64,000 nucleotides of DNA from Dongia_A sp035695765 (GTDB lineage Bacteria > Pseudomonadota > Alphaproteobacteria > Dongiales > Dongiaceae): the NCBI GenBank assembly GCA_035695765.1, contig DASRRI010000153.1:1-64000 (forward strand). The letters are read 5' to 3'. This document shows, piece by piece, positions 30,598 to 39,578 of the stretch. The notes beneath the pieces were generated by a model that was not told the DNA's origin, did no database searches, and saw only the letters and a program-made list of their open reading frames with translations. Numbering within the stretch: the stretch's first letter is position 1; every line of letters starts with the position of its first letter. Both the position numbers and the translations under genes were made by a program.

Positions 30598-33015
30598 ATG
30601 AAATCGCATGTGCGCGTGGCGGTGATCGGCGGCGGCGTGGTAGGCGTCAGCGTGCTCTATCACCTGACCAAGCTCGGCTGGAGCGATGTCGCGCTGATCG
30701 AGCGATCGGAGCTGACGTCGGGCTCGACCTGGCATGCTGCGGGCGGCATGCACGCCATCAATGGCGATACCAACATGACGGCGCTGCAGGCCTATACGGT
30801 CCGACTCTATGACGAACTGGAAAAAGAGTCGGGCCAGGCCTGTGGCATCCACCGCGTTGGCTTCCTCTATCTCGCAGCCAGCGAGACCTGCATGGATTAT
30901 TTCCGGATGGAGCGCAGCCGGGCGCGCCACCTGAAGCTCGATCTCGATTTCGTGTCGATGGAGGAGGTGAAGAAGCTCAATCCGCTGATCGACACGTCGC
31001 GCTTCACCGGCGCGCTCTATGACCCCAACGACGGTCATGTCGATCCCTCCAGCGTCACCAACGCCTATGCCAAGGCGGCGAAGGCGCGCGGCGCGGAAAT
31101 CTATCTGCGCAATCCCGTCGTCGAGCTGAAGCAAACGGCGAAGGGTGGTTGGCTGGTCGTCACGAAGGACGGCACGATCGCGGCCGATTATGTCGTCAAT
31201 GCCGGCGGGCTGTGGGCGCGCGAGGTCGGTCGGATGGCGGGTGTCGAGCTGCCCATTGTGCCGATGGAGCATCAATACATCGTCACCAACGAGATTCCCG
31301 CGGTCGCCGCGCTCGAGCGCGAAGTCGCCATGTGCATCGATTTCGACGGCGAATCCTACCTGCGGCAGGAAGGCAAAGGTCTGCTGATCGGCACCTACGA
31401 GCATGGCTGCAAGCACTGGGCCGTCGGGGGAACGCCGCAGGACTTCGCGCACGAGCTGCTGCCCAACGACGTCGACCGGATCTGGAGCGCGCTCGAGGTC
31501 GCGATGGAGCGCTATCCCTGCCTTGCCGACGGCGGGATCAAGCGCGTCATCAATGGCGGGATGGTGTTCGCGCCGGACGGCAACCCGATTATCGGGCCGG
31601 TGCGCGGCTTGAGCAACTACTTCCTCGCCTGCGGCGTGATGGCCGGCTTCAGCCAGGGCGGCGGTGTCGGCCTTGCCGTGGCGCAATGGATCACAGAGGG
31701 CGAGCCAGGTATGGACGTGTTCGCCATGGATGTCGCGCGGTTCGGCGATCATGCGGACAACGCCTACGTGCTGGAGAAGACCACGGAGAATTATCGCCGC
31801 CGTTTCACCATCACCTGCCCGAACGAGGAGCTGCCCGCGGCCCGCCCGCTCAAGACCACGCCCGCCTATGGCGCGTTCGCTCGCGCGGGCGCCGCCTTCG
31901 GCGCGCTCTATGGCTGGGAATATCCGCTGTGGTTCGCCGGCGAAGGGGAGGAGGGGCGCGAGACGCCGACCTTTCGCCGTTCGGAAGCCTTTGCGCGGAT
32001 CGGCGAGGAAGCGACCGCGGTGCGAGAGGCGGTCGGCCTGTTCGAATCCTCCTGCTACGCCAAGTTCGAGGTCTCCGGCCCCGGTGCGACTGCGTTTCTC
32101 GATCGGCTTACCAGCAACAGGCTGCCGCAGTCTGACGGCAAGACGGCGCTGGCACCGCTACTGACCTCCAAGGGCCAGGTATTCGGCGACCTCACGGTCA
32201 CGCGCCTTGCGCCGGATCACTACCTGACGATCGGCTCGCCAACGGCCATTGTGTATTACCAGCGCTGGTTCGACCGGCACCGCAGTGGGCATGACGTGAC
32301 CGTGCGCGACGTGACGGCGAATTGGACTGGCTTCTCGCTGACCGGCCCCAAAGCGCGGGACGTGCTGGCGGAGCTGGTGAGCGAGGACATTTCGCACCAG
32401 GCCTTCCCGTTCCTGTCGGCGCGACGCATGCAAGTCGGCCTCGCCGATGCGCTGGTGATCCGCGTCAGCTTCACGGGGGAGCTGGGCTACGAGATCTACA
32501 CCGCGCCGGAGTTCCAGCTGCATGTGCTGGAGCGGATCCGCGCCGCCGGCAAGGTACATGGCCTACGGCTCTGCGGCATGCGCGCGCTCAATTCGCTTCG
32601 ATTGGAAAAAGGCTACGGTTCCTGGGGCCGGGAATTCAGCATCGACTATAGCCCGGCGGAGGCCGGGCTCGGCCGTTTCGTACGGCTGGACAAGGGCGAC
32701 TTCATCGGACGTGACGCCGCAAAACACATGCTGTCAGAGCCGCCGAAGCGGCGCCTGGCGATCTTCGCGTTCGGTGCCGGAGACGTCGATCCGATGGGCA
32801 ACGAGCCGATCCTGTCACGCGGCGAAGTGGTTGGACGCCTGACATCCGGTAGCTACGGGTTCTACGTAAAACATGCGGTCGGCCTCGGCTATATCCGGAG
32901 CGAGATCGCCGACGAGTCGAATGACTTGGAGATCGAGATCCTTGGCGAAAGGCGCAGTGCGCGGATTCTGAAAGAAGCGCCGTACGACCCGCAGGGCAAG
33001 CGGCTACGCACGTAG
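30598..33015 (+). CDS. FAD-dependent dimethylglycine/sarcosine dehydrogenase-like protein with GcvT domain, copy 2
   Basis: This 805-residue paralogue of the 26657 protein has the same layout: FAD motif VIGGGVVGVSVLYHL, LTSGSTWHAAGG with His46 for covalent FAD, and a C-terminal GcvT-like folate domain (LTGPKARDVLAE, FTGELGYEIY, MRALNSLRLEKGYGSWGREF). ATG 30598 is chosen over an upstream in-frame start at 30532, because AGAGGGA (30582-30588) precedes it and the sequence before it is not conserved. The two copies differ enough to act on different methylated amines (for example dimethylglycine versus sarcosine). It ends convergent with the histidine kinase gene. Confidence 0.88.
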   Translation: MKSHVRVAVIGGGVVGVSVLYHLTKLGWSDVALIERSELTSGSTWHAAGGMHAINGDTNMTALQAYTVRLYDELEKESGQACGIHRVGFLYLAASETCMDYFRMERSRARHLKLDLDFVSMEEVKKLNPLIDTSRFTGALYDPNDGHVDPSSVTNAYAKAAKARGAEIYLRNPVVELKQTAKGGWLVVTKDGTIAADYVVNAGGLWAREVGRMAGVELPIVPMEHQYIVTNEIPAVAALEREVAMCIDFDGESYLRQEGKGLLIGTYEHGCKHWAVGGTPQDFAHELLPNDVDRIWSALEVAMERYPCLADGGIKRVINGGMVFAPDGNPIIGPVRGLSNYFLACGVMAGFSQGGGVGLAVAQWITEGEPGMDVFAMDVARFGDHADNAYVLEKTTENYRRRFTITCPNEELPAARPLKTTPAYGAFARAGAAFGALYGWEYPLWFAGEGEEGRETPTFRRSEAFARIGEEATAVREAVGLFESSCYAKFEVSGPGATAFLDRLTSNRLPQSDGKTALAPLLTSKGQVFGDLTVTRLAPDHYLTIGSPTAIVYYQRWFDRHRSGHDVTVRDVTANWTGFSLTGPKARDVLAELVSEDISHQAFPFLSARRMQVGLADALVIRVSFTGELGYEIYTAPEFQLHVLERIRAAGKVHGLRLCGMRALNSLRLEKGYGSWGREFSIDYSPAEAGLGRFVRLDKGDFIGRDAAKHMLSEPPKRRLAIFAFGAGDVDPMGNEPILSRGEVVGRLTSGSYGFYVKHAVGLGYIRSEIADESNDLEIEILGERRSARILKEAPYDPQGKRLRT

Positions 33016-33022
33016 GCGGCGC

Positions 33023-34999
33023 CTACAGCGACCCCAGCAGGCGCTTCAGATCGGCATCCTCTTCATCCGCAGTTGCTTCCTGCGGCATGCGTAAGTCGGC
33101 GCCGCGGATGCGGGCGGCGTCGGTCGCGATGGAGCGGCGCAGGGCCAGGGTGAGGCGATCGGGGTCGATCGGTTTGGGCACATAATCGTTCATGCCGAGG
33201 CCGAGATAATGCTCTTCATCACCCGCCATGGCATTGGCGGTGAGGGCAATGATGGGCAGCTTCAGGTATCGCTCTCCGAGCTTGCGGATGCTCCGGGTCG
33301 CTTCGACGCCATCGACGATCGGCATCTGGATATCCATCAGCACGCCATCGTATTGCGCATTCTGGACCGCGGCGATCGCGTCCCGGCCGTCCTTGGCGAT
33401 ATCGCAATCGTGGCCGGCGGTGCGCAGCATGGACGCGATCACGACCTGGTTGATCTGATTGTCTTCGACCACCAGCAGATGCAGCCGGCGCTCTCCAGGC
33501 AGCGCAAGGAGGCGCGAGCGGGCGCCCGCTTCCGGCATCGGCAGGATGGTGGAATCGGCAACGCGGCAATCGACTGCGAACCAGAAGGTCGAGCCCTGGT
33601 CCGGCGCGCTCTCGACGCCGACCTGTCCGTCCATCAATTGCGCCAGCTCGCGGCAGATCGCGAGGCCAAGGCCGGTGCCGCCGAACTTGCGCGTGGTCGA
33701 ATTGTCCGCCTGGCTGAATTTCTGGAACAAGCGCGGGATCGTGTTGGCGGCAATACCGATCCCGGTATCATTGACGGTGACGCGCAGGCGATAGAGCCCA
33801 TCGCCCTTGGGCTCGCCCGACAGACGGACCGTGACGGCTCCTTGCTCCGTGAACTTGATGGCATTGCCGAGATAGTTGGCAACGATCTGGCCGATGCGGT
33901 TGGCATCGCCCATCATGACGGCGGGCAGGTTGGGATCGACAGAGCTTTTCAACGCCAGGCCCTTGTTGAGCGCAGTCGGCCGCCATAGCGCCATCATGTC
34001 GTCCAGCATGCGCCGGGGCAGGAACGGCGCAACGTCCAGGTCCAGCCGGCCGGCCTCGATCTTCGAGATGTCGAGAATGTCGTTGAGGATGTTGAGCAGC
34101 GTGGAGGCTGCATTGGCCAGCGTGCTCAGTTTCTCGCGCTGGTCGGCTTGCAATGGCGTTGCCATCAGCACATGCACCATGCCGACGATACCGTTCATCG
34201 GCGTGCGGATCTCGTGGCTCATGGAAGCCAAGAATTCCGACTTGATGCGGTTTGCCGATTCCGCGGCGTCGCGCGCCTTCAGCAGGTCCTTGTTGAGCGC
34301 GCTCAGCTCTTCGCTGCGGCGATGCAGCGCCAGCTCGGCATTGCGACGCTCGATCGCGTGGTCGCGGAACACGGCGAGCGCCTGGGCCATGCGTCCGACT
34401 TCGTCGTTGCGCATCACGAAGGGAATCTGCCCGCCCAGCTGGCCGGTGGCGAAGCGCTGCATCAGGTTCGTCATCCGGTCGAGCGGCCGGGTCAGGAAAT
34501 GGAGCGCCGCGAACACGCTGCTGAGCAGGGCGGCGGCCAGCGCAGCAACGGTATAGAGGATCTGCTGCAGGTGGCGCTCCTCGGCCACCTCCACGACCTT
34601 GCGCGACAGCCGCACCAGGATCCAGGCAATCTCCTTGCCGTTGACGAAGATCTTGGCCTTGCCCTCCACGTGCGGGCCATCGGCGATGCGATTGGCGACC
34701 GCGACGAATTCCGGTCCGTTGGTCTCCCAGATCACTGCGCGCTGAAAGCCTTCGACCACTTTCAGGGCTTCGAGTTGCGCACGGGTATTGTCCTTGTCGA
34801 ACTCCCAGACCGAGCTCGCGACCGCGCCGGAATAGAGATTGGCGAGATTCTGCGCAGTCGCGCGCAGCTCGCCCATGCGCTCGACGCGAAAACGTTCCAT
34901 TTCGTAGGAGACAAATGCGCCCAGAATCGCCAGCACTGCGACCGACAGCGCAACGACGACTTTTACCTTGAGCCCGAGAGCCGGCAGACGCATCGACAT
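33023..34999 (-). CDS. Hybrid sensor histidine kinase with receiver domain
   Basis: This 658-residue membrane kinase has TM1 at ~residues 12-32, a ~110-residue periplasmic sensor, TM2 at ~145-168, and HAMP at ~170-222. A coiled coil is followed by HisKA with His262 (SHEIRTPMNG) and HATPase with the N-box (NYLGNAIKF) and G-boxes (DTGIGI, GGTGLGLAI). The C-terminal receiver has phospho-acceptor Asp556 (VLMDIQMP). No HPt domain or partner response regulator is adjacent, so the downstream output is not visible. The sensor domain has no recognised family and its signal is unknown. Divergent from the Rrf2 gene. Confidence 0.93.
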   Translation of the reverse strand: MSMRLPALGLKVKVVVALSVAVLAILGAFVSYEMERFRVERMGELRATAQNLANLYSGAVASSVWEFDKDNTRAQLEALKVVEGFQRAVIWETNGPEFVAVANRIADGPHVEGKAKIFVNGKEIAWILVRLSRKVVEVAEERHLQQILYTVAALAAALLSSVFAALHFLTRPLDRMTNLMQRFATGQLGGQIPFVMRNDEVGRMAQALAVFRDHAIERRNAELALHRRSEELSALNKDLLKARDAAESANRIKSEFLASMSHEIRTPMNGIVGMVHVLMATPLQADQREKLSTLANAASTLLNILNDILDISKIEAGRLDLDVAPFLPRRMLDDMMALWRPTALNKGLALKSSVDPNLPAVMMGDANRIGQIVANYLGNAIKFTEQGAVTVRLSGEPKGDGLYRLRVTVNDTGIGIAANTIPRLFQKFSQADNSTTRKFGGTGLGLAICRELAQLMDGQVGVESAPDQGSTFWFAVDCRVADSTILPMPEAGARSRLLALPGERRLHLLVVEDNQINQVVIASMLRTAGHDCDIAKDGRDAIAAVQNAQYDGVLMDIQMPIVDGVEATRSIRKLGERYLKLPIIALTANAMAGDEEHYLGLGMNDYVPKPIDPDRLTLALRRSIATDAARIRGADLRMPQEATADEEDADLKRLLGSL

Positions 35000-35155
35000 G
35001 AGGGCGTTGTATCGATGTGCTGGTTAAGAACGGCATAACGACAGTCCCGCCATGCCTTCAGGATAGGGCGGTCCAGTCGGTAAATTGAACGTGGATTCAA
35101 GAGGTTGGAATTCCTGCCCAGACGGTTAACAATACTTAAGATATGCCTTCGCTGC

Positions 35156-35200
35156 TTGACTCCGGGAGCTAAATCGATAATCTCTATCGACTTGATGGAG
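35156..35200 (+). promoter_or_regulatory. Promoter/operator region of the Rrf2 regulator gene
   Basis: TTGACT (35156-35161) is a good -35 with a weak -10-like TAATCT (35178-35183, 16-bp spacer). The inverted repeat TCGATA (35174-35179) - 5 nt - TATCGA (35185-35190) overlaps the -10, and TGGAG at 35196-35200 is the ribosome site for ATG 35206. The placement suggests autorepression by the encoded Rrf2 protein. Confidence 0.5.
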
Positions 35201-35205
35201 TAACA

Positions 35206-35652
35206 ATGCTCTCGCAAAAGGCTAAATACGCGCTGCACGCCTTGCTCTACCTGGCCGACCGGCCGGCGGGCGAGCCGACGCAGATCGCGGAGATCGCCGA
35301 GAGCCATCATATGCCGCGCAAGTTCCTCGAGCTTATTCTCTTGGAACTGAAACGGCACGGGCTGGTTCGGAGCATGAGGGGCAAGCATGGCGGCTACACG
35401 CTCGCCAAGCCGCCTGAAGCGATCACCTTTGGCCAGGTCGTGCGCTATATCGACGGGCCGTTGGCACTGGTGCCATGCGCAAGCAAGACGGCGTATCGAC
35501 GATGCCAAGATTGCCTGAGCGAGACGGAGTGCCCCATCCGGGACACCATGCGCAAGGCACGGGACGCAGTTTCGCGCGTGCTGGACAATTCAAACCTGGC
35601 CGAAGCAATCCGTCGGCCGCACCACAAGATCGATATCGGCGCAGGAATTTAA
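35206..35652 (+). CDS. Rrf2 family transcriptional regulator with a cysteine cluster
   Basis: This 148-residue Rrf2 protein has the N-terminal winged helix (KAKYALHALLYLADR, then MPRKFLELILLELKRHGLVRSMRGKHGGYTLA). A cysteine cluster, Cys91, Cys100, Cys103 and Cys109, sits in the usual ligand loop. IscR and NsrR use three cysteines here to bind an Fe-S cluster, while CymR-type members respond to cysteine metabolism. It lies directly upstream of a sulfate transporter operon on the same strand, so control of sulfur uptake is the natural guess. The promoter contains an inverted repeat that may be its own operator. Confidence 0.9.
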   Translation: MLSQKAKYALHALLYLADRPAGEPTQIAEIAESHHMPRKFLELILLELKRHGLVRSMRGKHGGYTLAKPPEAITFGQVVRYIDGPLALVPCASKTAYRRCQDCLSETECPIRDTMRKARDAVSRVLDNSNLAEAIRRPHHKIDIGAGI

Positions 35653-35733
35653 GCAACGGCGTTAGCGATCGTTGCAATTACAAAGAACGGGCCTAATTCC
35701 AGAAACCGGGACGCTGAACTAGGGAGAGCAACG

Positions 35734-36753
35734 ATGGCAAATCGACTAAGCCGCCTTCTGCGCGGCGCCGCTTTTGCGATTGGACTCGTTGCGGGTGCCG
35801 GGCTGGCTCACGCTGAAACCACCTTGCTGAATGTCAGCTATGACCCAACCCGGGAATTCTACAAGGCGATCAACGATGCCTTCGTTGCGAAATGGAAGGC
35901 CGAGACCGGCGAGGATGTGACCATCGAGCAATCCCACGGCGGCTCGGGCAAGCAGGCGCGCTCGGTGATCGACGGGCTCGAGGCCGATGTGGTGACGCTG
36001 GCGCTCGCCTACGACATCGATGCCATCGCGCAGAATTCGGATTTGATTGCCAAGGACTGGCAGACGCGGCTGCCGAACAACTCTTCGCCCTACACCTCGA
36101 CCATCGTGTTCCTGGTGCGTAAGGGCAATCCAAAGGGCATCCACGATTGGCCAGACCTGGTGAAAGATGACATCCAGGTCATCACGCCGAATCCCAAGAC
36201 TTCGGGCGGCGCGCGCTGGAATTATCTGGCGGCGTGGGCCTATGCGCTGAAGCAATCCGGCGGCGATGAAGCCAAGGCACAGCAGTTTGTTGCGACTCTC
36301 TATAGCCGCGTCCCAGTGCTGGATACCGGCGCGCGCGGCAGCACCACGACTTTCGTGCAGCGCGGCATTGGCGACGTGCTGCTGGCGTGGGAGAATGAAG
36401 CCTTCCTCGCCATCCAGCAACTCGGCAAGGATCAGGTAGAGATCGTGGTCCCGAGCATGAGCATCCTGGCCCAGCCGCCGGTGGCCGTGATCGACAAGAA
36501 CGTCGACGATCACGGGACGCGCAAGATTGCGGAGGCCTATCTGCAGTATCTCTATTCGCCGGAGGCGCAGGAGATCGCGGCCAAGAATTACTATCGTCCA
36601 ACCGACCAAACGGTGGCCGCGAAATACAAGAGCCAGTTTCCCGATATTCCGCTGGTGACGATCGACGACACATTCGGCGGATGGCAGGAAGCGCAGAAGA
36701 AGCATTTCGCAGACGGCGGGATCTTCGACCAGATCTACCGACCGGGTCAGTGA
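35734..36753 (+). CDS. sbp: Sulfate ABC transporter periplasmic substrate-binding protein
   Basis: This 339-residue sulfate-binding protein (Sbp/CysP) has a signal peptide ending near LAHA (residue ~27). The family motifs are LLNVSYDPTREFY, QSHGGSGKQARSV, TPNPKTSGGARWNYLAAW and VLDTGARGSTTTF. GGGAGAG precedes ATG 35734 at good spacing. It delivers sulfate or thiosulfate to the CysTWA complex encoded by the next three genes. The operon lies behind an Rrf2 regulator. Confidence 0.94.
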   Translation: MANRLSRLLRGAAFAIGLVAGAGLAHAETTLLNVSYDPTREFYKAINDAFVAKWKAETGEDVTIEQSHGGSGKQARSVIDGLEADVVTLALAYDIDAIAQNSDLIAKDWQTRLPNNSSPYTSTIVFLVRKGNPKGIHDWPDLVKDDIQVITPNPKTSGGARWNYLAAWAYALKQSGGDEAKAQQFVATLYSRVPVLDTGARGSTTTFVQRGIGDVLLAWENEAFLAIQQLGKDQVEIVVPSMSILAQPPVAVIDKNVDDHGTRKIAEAYLQYLYSPEAQEIAAKNYYRPTDQTVAAKYKSQFPDIPLVTIDDTFGGWQEAQKKHFADGGIFDQIYRPGQ

Positions 36754-36767
36754 GCATAGGCCGATAG

Positions 36768-37622
36768 ATGGGTGGCATCGCCTCTTCCCTGAGCGGCGGC
36801 TTCAAGCGGCCGAGTGTTTTGCCGGGCTTCGGCATCACGCTCGGTTTCGCGGTCGCTTATCTTAGCATCATCGTTCTGCTGCCGCTGTCCGCGCTGGTGC
36901 TGCGGCCGGCGGAACTTGGTGTTTCGGGCTTTGTCAATGTGCTGCTCGATCCCCGCGTGGTCGCATCTCTCCGACTCAGTTTCGGGGCGGCATTCCTTGC
37001 GGCGCTCGTCAATGCATTCTTCGGTTTGATCGTGGCCTGGATTCTGGTGCGCTATGATTTTCCGCTGAAGCGCGTTGTCGACGCGCTGGTGGACTTGCCA
37101 TTCGCGCTGCCAACGGCAGTCGCGGGTATCGCGCTGGCAACAATCTATGCCCCCAATGGCTGGATCGGCGGTCTATTTGCTCCGCTGGGGGTCAAGATCG
37201 CCTTTACGCCGTTAGGCGTTTTGCTGGCTCTGATTTTTATCGGCCTGCCGTTCGTGGTGCGCAGCTTGCAGCCGATCCTGCAGGACTTCGATCGCGAAGT
37301 CGAAGAGGCGGCGGTGAGCCTCGGAGCCAGCCGCTGGAAGACCTTCCGGTTCGTCATCCTGCCGGCCATCCTGCCGGCCTTGCTGACGGGCTTCGCGCTC
37401 GCGTTCGCACGCGCCGTAGGCGAATACGGATCAGTCATTTTCATCGCTGGCAACATGCCCATGGTGTCGGAAATTGCTCCACTGCTGATCGTCAGCAAAC
37501 TCGAACAGTACGATTATGCGGGGGCGGCGGCCATCGGCGTCATCATGCTAGGCGCTTCCTTCCTCATTCTTCTCGTCATCAATGTGGTGCAAAGATGGTC
37601 GCGCAGGCACGAAGAGCATTGA
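36768..37622 (+). CDS. cysT: Sulfate ABC transporter permease CysT
   Basis: This 284-residue permease has six helices and the family motifs DLPFALPTAVAGIAL and YAPNGWIG. The EAA loop is EEAAVSLGASRWKTFRFVILPA, and EYGSVIFIAGNMP follows. It forms the sulfate channel with CysW. Its end overlaps or abuts the start of cysW. Confidence 0.94.
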   Translation: MGGIASSLSGGFKRPSVLPGFGITLGFAVAYLSIIVLLPLSALVLRPAELGVSGFVNVLLDPRVVASLRLSFGAAFLAALVNAFFGLIVAWILVRYDFPLKRVVDALVDLPFALPTAVAGIALATIYAPNGWIGGLFAPLGVKIAFTPLGVLLALIFIGLPFVVRSLQPILQDFDREVEEAAVSLGASRWKTFRFVILPAILPALLTGFALAFARAVGEYGSVIFIAGNMPMVSEIAPLLIVSKLEQYDYAGAAAIGVIMLGASFLILLVINVVQRWSRRHEEH

Positions 37623-37624
37623 GC

Positions 37625-38503
37625 ATGGTAGCGGAGGCGGCAAAACCAGCGGCGGCCGCGCGGGTCGGCCGCGCGACCACCGAAACGCCGCTGGTGCGCT
37701 GGACGCTCATCATTGTCGGCGTGCTGTTCATCGCAATCGTGCTGGTTCTGCCGCTGATCTCGGTCTTCATGGAGGCGCTGCGCGGTGGCCTCGCGATCTT
37801 CTTCCATTCCATCGCCAGCAAGGATACCTGGCAGGCAGTGCGGCTGACCCTGCTGGTCGCCGGGATCGCCGTGCCGCTCAACGTTTTGTTCGGGTTGGCG
37901 GCGGCCTGGGCAGTGGCGAAGTTCGATTTCCGCGGCAAGAGCCTGCTCGTCACCCTGATCGACCTGCCGTTCTCGGTCTCGCCGGTGATTTCGGGCCTCA
38001 TCTACGTGCTGCTCTATGGCGCGAATGGCTGGTTCGGTCCGTTCCTCAAGGAATGGGACATCAAGATCATCTTCAACGTCGCCGGCCTCGTGCTGGCGAC
38101 CATCTTCGTTACGTTCCCATTTGTGGCGCGCGAGCTGATCCCGCTGATGCAGGAGCAGGGGAGGGACGAGGAAGAGGCGGCGATCTCGCTCGGCGCCAGC
38201 GGATGGCGCACCTTCTGGCATGTCACCCTTCCCAATGTGGCCTGGGGCCTGCTCTATGGCGTGCTCCTGTGCAACGCGCGCGCGATGGGCGAGTTCGGCG
38301 CGGTCTCGGTGGTCAGTGGCCATATCCGCGGCCTCACCAACACCATGCCGCTGCATGTCGAGATTCTCTACAACGAGTATGATTTCGTCGGTGCCTTCGC
38401 GGTGGCCTCGCTGCTGGCTGGCCTCGCGATCGTCACGTTGGTGGCGAAATCGCTGCTGGAATGGCGCTATGGCGAACGGCTCGCTGCCGGCCGCAAGCAT
38501 TAG
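37625..38503 (+). CDS. cysW: Sulfate ABC transporter permease CysW
   Basis: This 292-residue partner permease has DLPFSVSPVISGLIYVLLYG, the EAA loop EEAAISLGASGWRTFWHVTLPN, and AMGEFGAVSVVSGHIRG. Two starts are possible. ATG 37625, just after the cysT stop, is preferred; 37595 inside cysT would add ten residues unlike the family. A ~40-residue cytoplasmic N-terminus precedes the first helix. Confidence 0.93.
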   Translation: MVAEAAKPAAAARVGRATTETPLVRWTLIIVGVLFIAIVLVLPLISVFMEALRGGLAIFFHSIASKDTWQAVRLTLLVAGIAVPLNVLFGLAAAWAVAKFDFRGKSLLVTLIDLPFSVSPVISGLIYVLLYGANGWFGPFLKEWDIKIIFNVAGLVLATIFVTFPFVARELIPLMQEQGRDEEEAAISLGASGWRTFWHVTLPNVAWGLLYGVLLCNARAMGEFGAVSVVSGHIRGLTNTMPLHVEILYNEYDFVGAFAVASLLAGLAIVTLVAKSLLEWRYGERLAAGRKH

Positions 38504-38513
38504 GGAGCACGAG

Positions 38514-39578
38514 ATGACCATCACGGTCGACGGCATCCAGAAGACCTTCAACGGATTCCCGGCGCTGCGCGGCGTCAACCTGGCAGCGGCACGGGGCGAG
38601 TTCGTGGCGCTGCTCGGCCCGTCCGGCTCCGGCAAGACGACTTTGCTGCGCATCCTGGCAGGACTGGAATTTGCCGATAGCGGCCGCTTGTTGTTCGACG
38701 GTCAGGACGTCGCGATGCAGGGCGCGGGCGAGCGCAATGTCGGCTTCGTGTTCCAGCACTACGCGTTGTTCAAGCACATGACGGTGGCAGAGAATGTGAG
38801 CTTCGGCCTGCGCGTGAAGCCGCGCGACAGGCGGATGGCCAAGGGGGCGATCGATCTCCATGTGAACGAATTGCTGCGCCTCGTGCAGCTCGATCGTCTG
38901 GGCGACCGCTATCCCAGTCAATTGTCGGGCGGCCAGCGTCAGCGCGTGGCACTGGCGCGCGCGCTTGCGATCCAACCGGGTGTCCTGCTGCTGGACGAGC
39001 CGTTCGGCGCGCTCGATGCCAAGGTGCGCAAGGAGTTGCGGCGCTGGCTGCGGCGGCTCCATGACGACATGCAACTGACCTCGATCTTCGTTACGCACGA
39101 CCAGGAAGAAGCGCTGGAGCTGGCCGACCGCATCGCGGTCATGAACGACGGGCGGATCGAGCAGGTCGGCACGCCGAGCGAGGTCTATCATCAGCCGGCG
39201 ACCGCCTTCGTCTACGAGTTCATGGGCAATGCCAACCGCCTGCGCTGCCGCATTGACCGCGGCCGCGCCATCGTTGGGTCGCTGACGCTGCCGGCGCCGG
39301 AGCATCCGGAGCTGCGCGACGCCGCCGGCGTGGCATTCGTGCGGCCGCATGACCTCATCATCGGCGATGCGCGCGCCGAAGGCCTGGAGGCGCGGGTGCG
39401 GCAGATCTTCGTTGCCGGCCCTGCCATTCGCGTCGAGCTGGCGCTGCTGGCCAATGGCGAGATGCTCGAAGCGGAGGTGCCGCACGGCTCGCCCGCCGGC
39501 GAGCTGATCGCCCTCGACAAGCTGGTCACCCTGACGATGACCAAAGTGCGCGCGTTCCCGGATGCCGTCGCGGCCTAG
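38514..39578 (+). CDS. cysA: Sulfate ABC transporter ATP-binding protein CysA
   Basis: This 354-residue ATPase has Walker A GPSGSGKTT, signature LSGGQRQR, Walker B LLLDEPFGALD, switch FVTHDQEEALE, and a C-terminal TOBE-like region. The start is ATG 38514 behind GGGAG; the frame is open into cysW but that part is not coding. It completes the sbp-cysT-cysW-cysA operon. It is tail to tail with the zinc peptidase gene, with four bases of stop overlap. Confidence 0.94.
   Translation: MTITVDGIQKTFNGFPALRGVNLAAARGEFVALLGPSGSGKTTLLRILAGLEFADSGRLLFDGQDVAMQGAGERNVGFVFQHYALFKHMTVAENVSFGLRVKPRDRRMAKGAIDLHVNELLRLVQLDRLGDRYPSQLSGGQRQRVALARALAIQPGVLLLDEPFGALDAKVRKELRRWLRRLHDDMQLTSIFVTHDQEEALELADRIAVMNDGRIEQVGTPSEVYHQPATAFVYEFMGNANRLRCRIDRGRAIVGSLTLPAPEHPELRDAAGVAFVRPHDLIIGDARAEGLEARVRQIFVAGPAIRVELALLANGEMLEAEVPHGSPAGELIALDKLVTLTMTKVRAFPDAVAA

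Noticed and set aside
33012..33026. Palindrome GTAGGC-GGC-GCCTAC spanning both convergent stop codons
   Set aside because: Only six base pairs and no T-tract; it arises from two TAG stops facing each other and is too weak to call a terminator.
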